The position numbers and the translations under genes are program-made. Of a stretch of 64,000 nucleotides of DNA, positions 18,268-27,823 are shown piece by piece. The number at the start of each line of letters is the position of its first letter. Within the stretch, counting starts at the first letter, position 1. Under the pieces are notes generated by a model, which was given only the letters and a program-made list of their open reading frames with translations, did no database searches and was not told the origin of the DNA. This DNA comes from Aliivibrio sp. S4MY1 (GTDB lineage Bacteria > Pseudomonadota > Gammaproteobacteria > Enterobacterales > Vibrionaceae). The stretch covers positions 1 to 64,000 of the forward strand of contig NZ_JARACP010000011.1 of assembly GCF_028765545.1 (NCBI RefSeq), read 5' to 3'.

Positions 18268-19725
18268 ATGAAGATAATGGATGCATTTAAAAAACTGAAG
18301 CTATCTCGTTCAGTCAATGTCACAGCATCAATTGTGATATTGCAAGGCGGTATTTACATTGCAAAAAGTGGTGGAAATAAAGCGCTTAAAGAGCAAGTTT
18401 TCATGCCTGTTAGTCAGCCCCAAGCGTGGAGAGATTCGCTTGTTAGCGCTTGCCAAAAGATGGGTTTATCTGACTGCTGTGTAAATATTGTCATCGGTTC
18501 TCATTTATATCAATCCTTTCAAATAGAAAACCCAAATATCCTTAAAGAAGAACTGCCAGGTGCATTGCCTTTTTTAGTGAAGGATTTAATTAGTGATAGA
18601 GTCTCTGACATCGTTGCCGATGGTGTAGATATTACCAACGGGAAAATGCAGGTTTATATTTCTCAGGTTTCAGTAATAGAAATGATTCTTGAGTTATTAA
18701 AACCACTTTCAATTCAGATATCTAACGTGACGCCTGATGAATTAGTGTGGAAATACGCTAAACCAGAACAAAATAGCTTCATGTTATTAAGCCACAGTGC
18801 TTCTGCTGAATTTAAGTTGCTTGCTTTTAATGAAGGTAATTTACATTTAAACCGGTCATTGCGTGGTATTACCGCCCCATTAACTGGCGAACTATCTAAT
18901 AGTTTTCAGCTTGATAGTTTAGCTTTGGAATTGCAGCGTTCTTTAGATTATTTAAGCGCACAACTGCACGGCGTTAATATTAATCATCTTTATTTCCGTT
19001 GTGATGATGAAGATGATGCCGAACTTTCTGCCGAGCTACAAAATCGTCTTGGTGTACAAGTCGCATCATTATTAGTCGATGAGCCAAGAGTATTTCGCTC
19101 TGGTGAAGTACTAAGCTGGTTAGGATTATTTAACAAGCCTGATATTAACTTATATAACGACAGACTGAAGCCTAAAGTCGATCACTTTACGTTACAAAAT
19201 GTGATAATTAGTTGGGGAGTAGGTCTTGCTGTAGTAGGTATGATTACGGGCTATTATCAGTGGCAATTGAGCCAGTTAGAAAGTCACCTAACCGTATTAT
19301 CTTCGCAAGAACAGAGTTATCAGCAAGAACTGGGTAGCTTGAACAAGCAGCTTGAAAGTAATAAACCATCCGCTGCAAAATTAGCAGCAATTAAGCGCTT
19401 ACAGGAAGATATTGAATCTAAGAAATCATCATTAAAAGTTATCGATAACTTTGATGAGGGAATGCAAATTGGTTATTCCGGTGTGATGAGTAGCTTAGCT
19501 AAGCTTGGTAAAGAGAACATATCGTTAACAAAAATTTATATTTCAGGAGAAGATGTAAATTTTGTTGGGTACGCTCGAACACCAGATGTGGTACCAAATT
19601 GGATACAGAGCTTTGAAAATGAATTGCACCTTATTGGTCGGACGTTTAATCAGTTAGATATAAAAACCGATGAGAAAGGGTTGGTGTCGTTTGTTTTAAA
19701 TACTAAAGCGGCAGAGGAAAAATAA
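18268..19725 (+). CDS. mshI: MshI, pilus assembly (PilM/PilN-like)
   Basis: A 485-residue component of the inner-membrane alignment complex. The N-terminal two thirds are soluble and PilM-like (actin-like fold suggested by position). A single membrane segment near residues 312-330 (ISWGVGLAVVGMITGYY) is followed by a coiled-coil and a PilN-like periplasmic region, so it resembles a PilM-PilN fusion. An alternative ATG lies three codons in. About 120 non-coding bases separate it from mshH, which may hold the promoter of the secretion operon. Its stop overlaps the mshJ start (TAATG). Confidence 0.88.
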   Translation: MKIMDAFKKLKLSRSVNVTASIVILQGGIYIAKSGGNKALKEQVFMPVSQPQAWRDSLVSACQKMGLSDCCVNIVIGSHLYQSFQIENPNILKEELPGALPFLVKDLISDRVSDIVADGVDITNGKMQVYISQVSVIEMILELLKPLSIQISNVTPDELVWKYAKPEQNSFMLLSHSASAEFKLLAFNEGNLHLNRSLRGITAPLTGELSNSFQLDSLALELQRSLDYLSAQLHGVNINHLYFRCDDEDDAELSAELQNRLGVQVASLLVDEPRVFRSGEVLSWLGLFNKPDINLYNDRLKPKVDHFTLQNVIISWGVGLAVVGMITGYYQWQLSQLESHLTVLSSQEQSYQQELGSLNKQLESNKPSAAKLAAIKRLQEDIESKKSSLKVIDNFDEGMQIGYSGVMSSLAKLGKENISLTKIYISGEDVNFVGYARTPDVVPNWIQSFENELHLIGRTFNQLDIKTDEKGLVSFVLNTKAAEEK

Positions 19726-20363
19726 TGGAGCATTGGATTAAAGCCAAAGATGCATTTTTTGCACTTTCACAACGAGAAAAAATACTTATTACTCTGGTTG
19801 GTTGGTTCGCGGTCATTTTTATCTCATTTAGTCTGTTTATTGAGCCTGTGCTTGTTGCAAAGCAGAAGGCTGAGCGTGAAACTTATCAGGTAACTAATTC
19901 AATTACACCGTTAAAACAGAAAATTGAGTTAGCTCATTTTCGCCTACAAAAAGACCCAAATGTTGAAGTGGACAAGCAGTATCAAGATTTAACGCTACAA
20001 AGCCAAGATTTAGCTCAATTATTGTCTAATCGAGTCGCTGCATTGGTTTCTCCTACTCAGATGGCTCAGCTTTTAGAAACAGTATTACAGCAGTCGTCAA
20101 AGTTAACTTTGATCTCTATGAGTACGCAGCCTTCAGAGCGCTTGCTTGATGAGAATAATAAAGCCGGTTATTACATTCATCCGATTAAATTAGTGTTGTC
20201 AGGTAACTACTTTGATATAGAAACGTATTTATCAAGTTTAGAAGCGTTACCTGTTAAATATTATTGGAGAAACTTCCGTTATGAAGTTAAGAAATACCCA
20301 ACGGCAGAGCTAACGATTGAAGTATATACACTTGGTTCAAGTAAAGGATTTATCGGCGGTTAA
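19725..20363 (+). CDS. mshJ: MshJ, PilO-like inner-membrane protein
   Basis: 212 residues: a short cytoplasmic N-terminus, one membrane helix (about 24-42, LVGWFAVIFISFSLFIEP), a coiled-coil stretch (about 45-90), and a periplasmic ferredoxin-like domain, the layout of PilO/GspM proteins. It should pair with MshI to form the periplasmic alignment frame of the MSHA pilus. The ATG overlaps the mshI stop by one base, indicating translational coupling, and mshK follows after one base. Confidence 0.88.
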   Translation: MEHWIKAKDAFFALSQREKILITLVGWFAVIFISFSLFIEPVLVAKQKAERETYQVTNSITPLKQKIELAHFRLQKDPNVEVDKQYQDLTLQSQDLAQLLSNRVAALVSPTQMAQLLETVLQQSSKLTLISMSTQPSERLLDENNKAGYYIHPIKLVLSGNYFDIETYLSSLEALPVKYYWRNFRYEVKKYPTAELTIEVYTLGSSKGFIGG

Positions 20364-20364
20364 T

Positions 20365-20700
20365 ATGAAGGTTTTTCTTATTTTATTGGCTTTATTTTCA
20401 AGCTTTACGTTTGCTTCAGATAGCATTGAAGGGCACGATCCAACTGAACCATTAAGTTGGACTAAGCCTGTAGGTAAAAAGAAAGTGGTGACTAAAAAGC
20501 GTCATTACTTTCCATCTCTGCAAGCGATTAGTTGCAGTGGTACAAATGATTGTTATGCCGTATTAGATGATAGATCAATGAAAAAAGGCGACAAAGTATC
20601 AGGATATACCTTATTAGCGATTCGTGAAGATAGCGTTTCTATTGGTCGTTCTGGTAAAACGTGGCAACTTTCTCTATTTTCACAAAATATTAAGAATTAA
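20365..20700 (+). CDS. mshK: MshK, small periplasmic pilus biogenesis protein
   Basis: 111 residues from ATG 20365. The longer frame from 20317 would run through the end of mshJ and is not supported. A signal peptide is clear (MKVFLILLALFSSFTFA, then SDSIEG). The mature protein has DPTEPLSW near its start and a Cys pair in the SCSGTNDCYAV stretch that could form a disulphide. By position and size it plays the PilP/GspC-like role of linking the inner-membrane complex to the secretin MshL. Confidence 0.85.
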   Translation: MKVFLILLALFSSFTFASDSIEGHDPTEPLSWTKPVGKKKVVTKKRHYFPSLQAISCSGTNDCYAVLDDRSMKKGDKVSGYTLLAIREDSVSIGRSGKTWQLSLFSQNIKN

Positions 20701-20711
20701 GGTTTGCAGTA

Positions 20712-22349
20712 ATGAAAGTATGTAATGTCATCATTGGATTAATGGTTGCATCATTAACAGGATGCTCAATGGGTCATCGAGATCCTGTTGAAATAAAACA
20801 AACCTTAGATAAGTCTATTAATGATAATGGCAGTCAGCTACTTGTCGATTTGCCTGCATCTGTCCAGGCAGATCTGATGCCTGAGCTTAACGCAAAAGCT
20901 GTTGAAATTGAAGAACCTGTGAAGCGCTTTAGAGTTAAAGCGAATGGTGTTAATGCCAAGGCTTTCTTTACCAGTTTAGTGAAAGGTACGGAATACAGTG
21001 TAGTAATACATCCTGCAGTTTCGGGTCGTATTACGATGAATGTTAACGATGTCACTCTAGATGAAGTACTTTCTTCTGTTGAAGACTTATATGGCTATGA
21101 AATTGTAAAGTCAGATAAAATATTACAAGTTTACCCTGCGACTATCCGCACAGAAACAATCCCTGTTGACTATTTACAGCTTACTCGTAAAGGCCGTTCA
21201 CTAACGACAATCACAACCGGCTCTATCACGAATTCTGAAGGTAATTCATCATCAAACAATAGCGATAATTCAAGTTCAAATTCAAATAATAGTTCATCAT
21301 CTTCAGCTACTGGTGGAACTGAAATTGAAACTACCAGTGAAAGCGATTTCTGGAAAGAATTAGAGAAAGCTGTTTCAGTTATGATCGGCAATGGTTCTGG
21401 TCGTAGTGTCGTAGTTTCACCGCAAGCCAGCGTTGTAACAATTACCGCTTCTCCGGATGAATTACGTAAGGTGAAAGCATTTTTATCGACTTCACACAAA
21501 CGTTTACAGCGCCAAGTGATTTTAGAAGCAAAATTATTAGAAGTAACCTTAAGTGATGGATATCAACAAGGTATTAATTGGACTAATTTAAGCGCATCAA
21601 TTGGCGGTACTGATATTTCTCTTAGCCAAACGGCGGGTACCACCGCGGGTGTTTTACCCGGAATGGATGCGATTGGAACACTGCTTGGCGGTCAAACCAA
21701 TATTAAGATTTCTGATGGTAACTTCGATGCCGTTTTAAGCTTCATGGATACTCAAGGTGATTTGAACGTTCTTTCAAGTCCTAGAGTGACTGCGGCAAAT
21801 AACCAAAAAGCAGTGATTAAGGTTGGGCGTGATGAGTATTACGTCACTGAAGTATCAAGCGTAACAGGCAGTGGTGATAATTCAAATGCATCACCAGAAG
21901 TTACTTTGACTCCATTCTTCTCGGGTATTTCACTAGATGTAACGCCTCAGATTGATGATAAAGGTAACGTGATGCTGCATGTTCACCCATCAGTTATTGA
22001 TGTTGAGAATGAAATTAAAGAGATAGATCTCGGTGATGTAGGTGGTGTACTTCAATTACCATTGGCGAAAAGTTCAATTCGTGAATCGGATTCTGTTATT
22101 CGTGCTAAAAGTGGAGATGTGGTGGTTATTGGTGGTTTGATGAAATCACAAACCGTTGACCAAGTATCTAAAGTTCCATTCTTAGGGGATATTCCTGCAC
22201 TAGGCCATTTATTCCGTAATGTAAGTAAGTTAACTCAGAAGACCGAGTTAGTTATTTTATTAAAACCAACGGTGGTTGGAGTGGATACTTGGCAAGAAGA
22301 GTTAGAGCGTTCTCGTGATTTATTACAAGAATGGTTCCCTGACGAGTAG
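20712..22349 (+). CDS. mshL: MshL, outer-membrane secretin lipoprotein
   Basis: 545 residues. The N-terminus has a lipoprotein signal ending in the lipobox SLTGC (Cys18). An STN/N0-like domain follows (about 70-135). A Ser/Asn-rich low-complexity linker (about 173-205) interrupts the N1-type domain, whose remainder ends near 265. The secretin barrel region (about 300-530) shows SSPRVTAANNQKAVIKVG and VVIGGLMK plus VPFLGDIPALGHLFR, hallmark secretin motifs. It forms the multimeric channel through which the pilus leaves. Start follows AAGGTTTGCAGTA; mshM begins 11 bases after the stop. Confidence 0.95.
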   Translation: MKVCNVIIGLMVASLTGCSMGHRDPVEIKQTLDKSINDNGSQLLVDLPASVQADLMPELNAKAVEIEEPVKRFRVKANGVNAKAFFTSLVKGTEYSVVIHPAVSGRITMNVNDVTLDEVLSSVEDLYGYEIVKSDKILQVYPATIRTETIPVDYLQLTRKGRSLTTITTGSITNSEGNSSSNNSDNSSSNSNNSSSSSATGGTEIETTSESDFWKELEKAVSVMIGNGSGRSVVVSPQASVVTITASPDELRKVKAFLSTSHKRLQRQVILEAKLLEVTLSDGYQQGINWTNLSASIGGTDISLSQTAGTTAGVLPGMDAIGTLLGGQTNIKISDGNFDAVLSFMDTQGDLNVLSSPRVTAANNQKAVIKVGRDEYYVTEVSSVTGSGDNSNASPEVTLTPFFSGISLDVTPQIDDKGNVMLHVHPSVIDVENEIKEIDLGDVGGVLQLPLAKSSIRESDSVIRAKSGDVVVIGGLMKSQTVDQVSKVPFLGDIPALGHLFRNVSKLTQKTELVILLKPTVVGVDTWQEELERSRDLLQEWFPDE

Positions 22350-22360
22350 CGACTACTTTT

Positions 22361-23209
22361 ATGTACGAGCAACATTTTGGCTTAAAACAGCTTCCCTTTA
22401 CGTTAACGCCAAATACCTCTCTTTTTCATGGATTACCGCCTCACTATGAGGCGATTCAAACCGTTTTGTCTGCCATCTCAATGGGAGAAGGCGTCATTAA
22501 GGTAACTGGTGAAATTGGGACGGGAAAGACGCTTGTTTGCCGAATGTTGATGAGCCAACTTCCTATGAATGTCGAATTACTCTACTTGCCTAATCCTGTT
22601 ATGAATGGACGAGAATTACGGCAAGCATTAGCCAAAGAACTCTGGCTAGAACAAGAGGGGGATGGTACTGCTTTAACTGAGCTTATCCATGAAAAATTGA
22701 TCGATATTCAAGCGGAAGGAAAGAGCGCAGTAGTGTTCATAGATGAAGCTCAAGTCTTGAGTGATGAAGCATTAGAAACCCTACGCTTATTTGGTAATTT
22801 AGAAACGGATTACACTAAGTTACTTCAGATTGTACTCTTTGGACAGCCTGAATTAGACGAGCGCTTACAGCAGTATCATCTACGACAATTAAGACAACGA
22901 ATTACTTTTTCAGCAAAATTACGCTCACTTAATGTAAATGAAGCGGTCGCTTATATTACTTATCGGATGAAAGAGTCTGGGGCTCAAGTCAATCCATTTA
23001 CCCTATCTCAAATGAAAGCGGTTTGGCGTGCGAGTAGTGGTGTACCTCGATTGATTAATCAAATATGCCACAAAGCGTTGCTTATTTCTTTTTCTGAAAA
23101 ATTGGATAAAGTATCTAAAAAAGCGGTATTTAATGCAATTATAGATACAACGGATACCATCAAACCCAAGCACTATTTACCCAAATTTTGGGGTTGGAGA
23201 GCCTTGTGA
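22361..23209 (+). CDS. mshM: MshM, ExeA-like AAA ATPase
   Basis: 282 residues of the ExeA/GspA family. Walker A GEIGTGKT lies at residues 50-57 and Walker B VVFIDEAQ near 127-134. The N-terminus MYEQHFGLKQLPF is typical of the family. No membrane segment or peptidoglycan-binding domain is seen, unlike full-length ExeA. It probably helps place or assemble the MshL secretin through the cell wall. Its TGA overlaps the GTG start of mshN (GTGA). Confidence 0.92.
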   Translation: MYEQHFGLKQLPFTLTPNTSLFHGLPPHYEAIQTVLSAISMGEGVIKVTGEIGTGKTLVCRMLMSQLPMNVELLYLPNPVMNGRELRQALAKELWLEQEGDGTALTELIHEKLIDIQAEGKSAVVFIDEAQVLSDEALETLRLFGNLETDYTKLLQIVLFGQPELDERLQQYHLRQLRQRITFSAKLRSLNVNEAVAYITYRMKESGAQVNPFTLSQMKAVWRASSGVPRLINQICHKALLISFSEKLDKVSKKAVFNAIIDTTDTIKPKHYLPKFWGWRAL

Positions 23210-24318
23210 GTGCCACAAATAAAGCCCTGTTAAATATAACAAAACAAGATGCAGATATAGAGAGGAAAACATCTCTATCTCAAGCTGACGTTCCTAATAT
23301 TGAATCAAAATTTAAAGCACCTTTCTTTTTTGCTATTGGTGTAATGAGTTCATTGTGTTTAATTGGGTGGGCAACACTGAGTAATACTCCAAATGCCATT
23401 AATAATGAACATCAAGTATCAGAGGTGATTGTAGAGGACGTTGTTGATCATTCAGAACTTTCTAAAGGCTCTTATTTACCTGTTAATTCACCAACGGCAA
23501 AAATTATTACCTCAGAAGTTAGTCGTATATATTTGAATGAAAATGTTGATGAGAAAACCTCAAGCCATCATATCGAATTACCGAAAGTAGGAGAAAGTTC
23601 GGTACGTTTTGTAAATAGCGAAACAACGCCAACGAAAGCTAAAGAGGTGTCTATTGTCCCAGATACACCTCGCGAACACGCTGTTAATCAGACTGAATCT
23701 CAAGAGCAATTACACGTTGAAGAAGTCGAGGTTCTTCCTTCCGAACTGGCTCAGAGAAATCGTGACGCAGCAAAAAAAGCCCTAGATAATTCTGATTTTA
23801 ATACTGCGATGAAAGCTTATTATAGGGTATTGAAATACCAACCTAGTGATGAAGATTCTCGTAAAAAACTAGCGGCTTTGCTTTATGGTAAACGTGAGAT
23901 TCAGGAATCAGCTGCCATCTTACAACAAGGCATAAGGTTAAATAATGATAGTATTGACTTACGTTTAGCTTTAGCTAGTTTATTGCAAAAAGAGGAGCAG
24001 CCAGAAGCCGCACTCTCTGCATTAGAATATATACCTTTAGGAGCATCTGTCGATTATTTAGCTACGCGTGGTGGCTTAGCTCAAAAATTAAAATTGATGG
24101 ACTTAGCTGAAGAAAGTTACCAAATGTTGGTAGCGAAAGATCCAGATAATGGTCGTTGGTGGCTAGGGTTAGCTATTGTATATGAGAGAAATGCACAAGT
24201 TAAAGAGGCACTGAAAACTTATAAAGTAGCATTAACAACACCTGGTTTATCACGCTCTTCTCAAGTGTTCGTTCGAGATAGAATTAAGTTATTAGAAACA
24301 ATGGAAGGTAATGAATAA
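23206..24318 (+). CDS. mshN: MshN, TPR protein of the MSHA system
   Basis: 370 residues from GTG 23206, chosen because it overlaps the mshM stop as GTGA. A TTG 18 bases upstream is the only longer option. One membrane helix (about 40-58, FFFAIGVMSSLCLIGWATLS) is followed by a low-complexity linker, then TPR-like helical repeats from about 185 to the end (ALDNSDFNTAMKAYYRVLKY, IYERNAQ-type helices). It is expected to be a periplasmic scaffold partnering MshM and the secretin. It overlaps mshE by one base. Confidence 0.88.
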   Translation: MSATNKALLNITKQDADIERKTSLSQADVPNIESKFKAPFFFAIGVMSSLCLIGWATLSNTPNAINNEHQVSEVIVEDVVDHSELSKGSYLPVNSPTAKIITSEVSRIYLNENVDEKTSSHHIELPKVGESSVRFVNSETTPTKAKEVSIVPDTPREHAVNQTESQEQLHVEEVEVLPSELAQRNRDAAKKALDNSDFNTAMKAYYRVLKYQPSDEDSRKKLAALLYGKREIQESAAILQQGIRLNNDSIDLRLALASLLQKEEQPEAALSALEYIPLGASVDYLATRGGLAQKLKLMDLAEESYQMLVAKDPDNGRWWLGLAIVYERNAQVKEALKTYKVALTTPGLSRSSQVFVRDRIKLLETMEGNE

Positions 24319-26042
24319 TGCGTTTTCAGTTAAGAAAAAGACTTGGTGATTTATTAGTCGAAGAAAACATTGTTACTGAACAACAGATTGAGCAGGCGCT
24401 AGCGGCACAGAAAACAACTGGCCGCAAGCTGGGTGCAACGCTTATTCAGCTTGGTTTCTTAACCGAAAAGCAAATGCTAACTTTCTTATCTCAGCAATTA
24501 GATGTGCCTTTGGTGGATCTAAGCCGTGCAGATATTGATGCAGCAGCAGTGCAACTACTGCCAGAGGTTCATGCGCGTCGCTTAAGAGCATTAGTACTTA
24601 GTCAGCATGGTAATACTATTCGTGTAGCGATGAGTGATCCAGCCGATCTTTCTGCTCAAGAAGCTCTATTCTCTCAGCTTCAACAATATCAAATAGAGAT
24701 GGTTATCGCTTCAGAAAGACAATTAGTCGATAGCTTTGATCGTTTTTATCGTCGAACTAAAGAGATAGCTTCATTTGCAGAGCAGTTGCATTCAGAGCAC
24801 CAAGAGACGGACGACTTTAACTTTGGTATATCAGACAGTGATAATGACGAAGTTACCGTTGTAAAGTTGATTAACTCATTGTTTGAAGATGCAGTCCAAG
24901 TTGGAGCTTCAGATATTCATATTGAACCGGATGATAAAGTATTACGACTTCGTCAGCGTATTGATGGCATATTGCACGAAACCCTACTTAATGAAGTCAA
25001 CATTGCGCCAGCATTAGTATTGCGTCTAAAACTAATGGCGAATCTTGATATCTCTGAAAAGCGTTTGCCTCAAGATGGGCGATTTAATATTAAATCTCGT
25101 GGTCAGTCAGTGGATATTCGTTTGTCTACTATGCCTGTGCAATACGGTGAATCGGTCGTTATGCGTCTGCTTAACCAAACCTCAGGGATCCGAGAGTTAG
25201 AATATTCAGGAATTCCTGATCATCTTTTGGTTCGTTTACGTAAGCAGTTAGGCCGCCCTCATGGCATGATCTTAGTAACAGGTCCTACTGGTTCAGGTAA
25301 AACTACAACATTGTATGGTGCATTAAGTGAACTTAATAAACCAAGTAAAAAGATAATTACCGCTGAAGATCCAGTGGAATATCGCTTACCACGTATTAAT
25401 CAAGTTCAGGTAAACAGCAAGATAGATTTAACCTTCTCTAAAATTTTAAGAACCTTCCTACGTCAGGATCCTGATATCATTCTTATTGGTGAAATGCGTG
25501 ATCAGGAAACGGTTGAAATTGGTTTGCGAGCAGCATTAACTGGTCACTTAGTGTTATCAACGTTACACACTAATGACTCTGTTGATAGTGCGCTTCGTAT
25601 GATGGATATGGGGGCGCCTGGCTATCTTGTTGCTAGTGCTGTCCGTGCGGTATTGGCTCAACGCTTGGTAAGAAAAGTGTGTACAGAATGCTCAGTTCCT
25701 GATCCTTTAGATGAATCACGTTTGCAATGGGTGCAAAGTCGCTTCCCAAATCAAGCCTCGGTTCCATTTAGAAAGGGTGCTGGTTGTCAAAGTTGTAACT
25801 TAACAGGCTACAGTGGCCGAATTGGTGTCTTTGAATTATTAGAATTAGACCAACCAATGATGGATGCACTGCGTGGAAATAATGCAGTAGAATTTGCTCA
25901 AAAAGCACGAGAAAACCCAGATTACAAACCATTACTAGCCTCAGCAATGGAGTTAGCAATGAATGGCATTATTAGTCTCAATGAAGTGATGGTCTTGGGT
26001 GAAGGCGATAACTCCTCCTCTCATCAACCAATATGGTTATAG
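24318..26042 (+). CDS. mshE: MshE, pilus extension ATPase with c-di-GMP-binding N-domain
   Basis: A 574-residue PilB/GspE-type ATPase that drives pilus polymerisation. The N-terminus contains two consecutive MshEN motifs, RLGDLLVEENIVTEQQIEQA (from about residue 8) and KLGATLIQLGFLTEKQ. Such motifs are known to bind cyclic di-GMP in V. cholerae MshE. In the first motif the usual Gly after LVxx is Asn. The ATPase core has Walker A GPTGSGKT (about 320), Asp box, Walker B IILIGEMRD, and HTNDS. Four Cys (CTEC, CQSC; about 454-493) form the zinc site. It is translationally coupled to mshN. Confidence 0.96.
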   Translation: MRFQLRKRLGDLLVEENIVTEQQIEQALAAQKTTGRKLGATLIQLGFLTEKQMLTFLSQQLDVPLVDLSRADIDAAAVQLLPEVHARRLRALVLSQHGNTIRVAMSDPADLSAQEALFSQLQQYQIEMVIASERQLVDSFDRFYRRTKEIASFAEQLHSEHQETDDFNFGISDSDNDEVTVVKLINSLFEDAVQVGASDIHIEPDDKVLRLRQRIDGILHETLLNEVNIAPALVLRLKLMANLDISEKRLPQDGRFNIKSRGQSVDIRLSTMPVQYGESVVMRLLNQTSGIRELEYSGIPDHLLVRLRKQLGRPHGMILVTGPTGSGKTTTLYGALSELNKPSKKIITAEDPVEYRLPRINQVQVNSKIDLTFSKILRTFLRQDPDIILIGEMRDQETVEIGLRAALTGHLVLSTLHTNDSVDSALRMMDMGAPGYLVASAVRAVLAQRLVRKVCTECSVPDPLDESRLQWVQSRFPNQASVPFRKGAGCQSCNLTGYSGRIGVFELLELDQPMMDALRGNNAVEFAQKARENPDYKPLLASAMELAMNGIISLNEVMVLGEGDNSSSHQPIWL

Positions 26043-26053
26043 GTTGTTAAGCC

Positions 26054-27283
26054 ATGGCTATATATAAATATACAGGCCGAAATGCCAAGGGTGCATCGGT
26101 ATCAGGAAAGATTGAAGCGCCGTCACAAGAGAGTGCTGCAGAGCAGTTAATGAATGAGAGTATCATTCCTATTTCAATACATTCTGGTAGAGAATTAAAA
26201 GGTTCGGCACCCTCTGTTGATTGGAAGACGTGGTTTCAGCCATCGATCCCACTTGAAGTGTTAGTGATCTTTTGTCGCCAAATGTACAGCTTAACGAAAG
26301 CTGGCGTGCCTTTGTTAAGAGCCATGAATGGATTGACACAAAACAGTAATAATAAATTGTTAAAGCAATCACTTGAAGAGGTTACTGCCGATCTAACTAA
26401 TGGTCGAAGTTTATCAGTAGCAATGAAGCAGCACCCTAGGGTATTTAGCTCTTTGTTCGTTTCAATGATTCATGTAGGTGAAAACACCGGTCGTTTAGAT
26501 CAGGCCTTACTTCAATTGGCTAATTATTACGAACAAGAGATGGAAACTCGTAAGCGAATCAAGTCAGCAATGCGTTACCCAATTTTCGTATTGAGCTTTA
26601 TTTTCATCGCCATGTTAGTGCTTAACGTTAAAGTGATCCCGCAATTCACTTCAATGTTTGCTCGTTTTGGTGTTGAATTACCGCTACCGACACGGATATT
26701 GATGGCAACCTCAAGTTTTTCTGTTAACTACTGGCACTTTATTTTAGGTGGTATGGCTGGCATGTTTGTTGCCTTCCAATCATGGGTTAGCGGTGACGTA
26801 GGACGAGAAAAGTGGGATAAGTTTCGACTTAGGCTCCCTATTGTTGGTGATATTGTTACTCGAGCCCAAATGTCTCGTTTTTCAAGAACTTTTGCGTTAA
26901 TGCTGAAATCAGGGGTGCCATTAAATCAATCGTTAGCACTCTCTGCTGAGGCTCTTGGTAATAAGTATTTAGAGAACAGATTGTTAGAGATGAAAAGTGG
27001 TATTGAGTCGGGAACCAGTATGTCAGCCACTGCTGCTCAAAGTGGGATCTTTACGCCTTTAGTGCAACAAATGATTGCGGTAGGTGAAGAGACTGGGCAA
27101 ATTGATGATTTGCTATTAGAAGTCTCCGATTTTTATGATCGTGAAGTTGATTATGATTTAAAAACATTAACAGCGAGAATTGAACCTCTGTTATTGGTTA
27201 TCGTATCAGGCATGGTACTCATATTAGCATTAGGTATTTTCTTACCAATGTGGAATATGTTGGATGTAGTAAAAGGAAGTTGA
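26054..27283 (+). CDS. mshG: MshG, PilC-like inner-membrane platform protein
   Basis: 409 residues of the PilC/GspF family. Two T2SF domains (about 70-195 and 270-395) repeat the pattern FCRQMYSLTKAGVPLLRAM and FSRTFALMLKSGVPLNQSL. Hydrophobic segments lie near 170-195, 220-240 and 375-400. It connects the MshE ATPase to the growing pilin fibre in the membrane. It follows mshE by 11 bases and overlaps mshF (TGATG). Confidence 0.95.
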   Translation: MAIYKYTGRNAKGASVSGKIEAPSQESAAEQLMNESIIPISIHSGRELKGSAPSVDWKTWFQPSIPLEVLVIFCRQMYSLTKAGVPLLRAMNGLTQNSNNKLLKQSLEEVTADLTNGRSLSVAMKQHPRVFSSLFVSMIHVGENTGRLDQALLQLANYYEQEMETRKRIKSAMRYPIFVLSFIFIAMLVLNVKVIPQFTSMFARFGVELPLPTRILMATSSFSVNYWHFILGGMAGMFVAFQSWVSGDVGREKWDKFRLRLPIVGDIVTRAQMSRFSRTFALMLKSGVPLNQSLALSAEALGNKYLENRLLEMKSGIESGTSMSATAAQSGIFTPLVQQMIAVGEETGQIDDLLLEVSDFYDREVDYDLKTLTARIEPLLLVIVSGMVLILALGIFLPMWNMLDVVKGS

Positions 27284-27735
27284 TGATGAGAGTAACCCGT
27301 ATTACGTGGGGGGCTTTATTCATTATCTTACTGGCTGTTATTTTGGTTCAGTGGGATAAAATGGAACCAGAAGTCGAAGATACTGCATTGATGATGGCAA
27401 GTCGCGAAATCCTATCATCTGCAAATGAGTTTAAAAATTATTGGGTGGTTAATGGGCAACCCGCAAGTATGGATAAAGACAATATTGAGGTCACCTTCAG
27501 TAAATCTGGTTGGCCATTAGTATTGAATGATAACAAGCTAGATTGTGAGCAATGGCTGCATTTACTGTTACCAAGGAAAGAAAAAATTTATGCAGATACT
27601 ATAAAAGTACATGATAATTCAACAAAAAAAGAACAATATCAATGTTCTTACAGTGCGTCGAATGGTAAAGTGATTTCAGTTATGCTCATCAATGGCGTAT
27701 TTAAAGTCAGTGTCGTTTTTTTGGGTGAAGGTTAA
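27283..27735 (+). CDS. mshF: MshF, small MSHA accessory protein
   Basis: 150 residues from ATG 27283, which overlaps the mshG stop; a second ATG follows immediately. An N-terminal hydrophobic helix (about 6-22, ITWGALFIILLAVILVQW) precedes a soluble domain with two Cys (DCEQW, QCSYS). There is no prepilin peptidase site. It is the last gene of the secretion half of the locus. Its biochemical role is not known to me; the name rests on position and similarity of layout to Vibrio MshF. Confidence 0.8.
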   Translation: MMRVTRITWGALFIILLAVILVQWDKMEPEVEDTALMMASREILSSANEFKNYWVVNGQPASMDKDNIEVTFSKSGWPLVLNDNKLDCEQWLHLLLPRKEKIYADTIKVHDNSTKKEQYQCSYSASNGKVISVMLINGVFKVSVVFLGEG

Positions 27736-27747
27736 GTTGTCGTTTTT

Positions 27748-27776
27748 TTGACGAACAGCGTGTTTTTTTTTACAAA
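27748..27776 (+). promoter_or_regulatory. candidate promoter of the structural operon (mshB onward)
   Basis: TTGACG (5/6 match to the -35), a 17-base spacer that ends in a poly-T tract, and TACAAA (4/6 match to the -10), all within the 88-base gap between mshF and mshB. In V. cholerae the locus is transcribed as a secretion and a structural operon, so a promoter is expected here. Confidence 0.5.
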
Positions 27777-27823
27777 ATCCCTTACAATTCAGAACGAAAT
27801 AAGAAATAGAGAGAAGCATTACG

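Noticed and set aside
21170-21499. 109-codon minus-strand frame opposite mshL
   Set aside because: Antisense to the Ser/Asn-rich linker; acidic low-complexity translation with no ribosome site.
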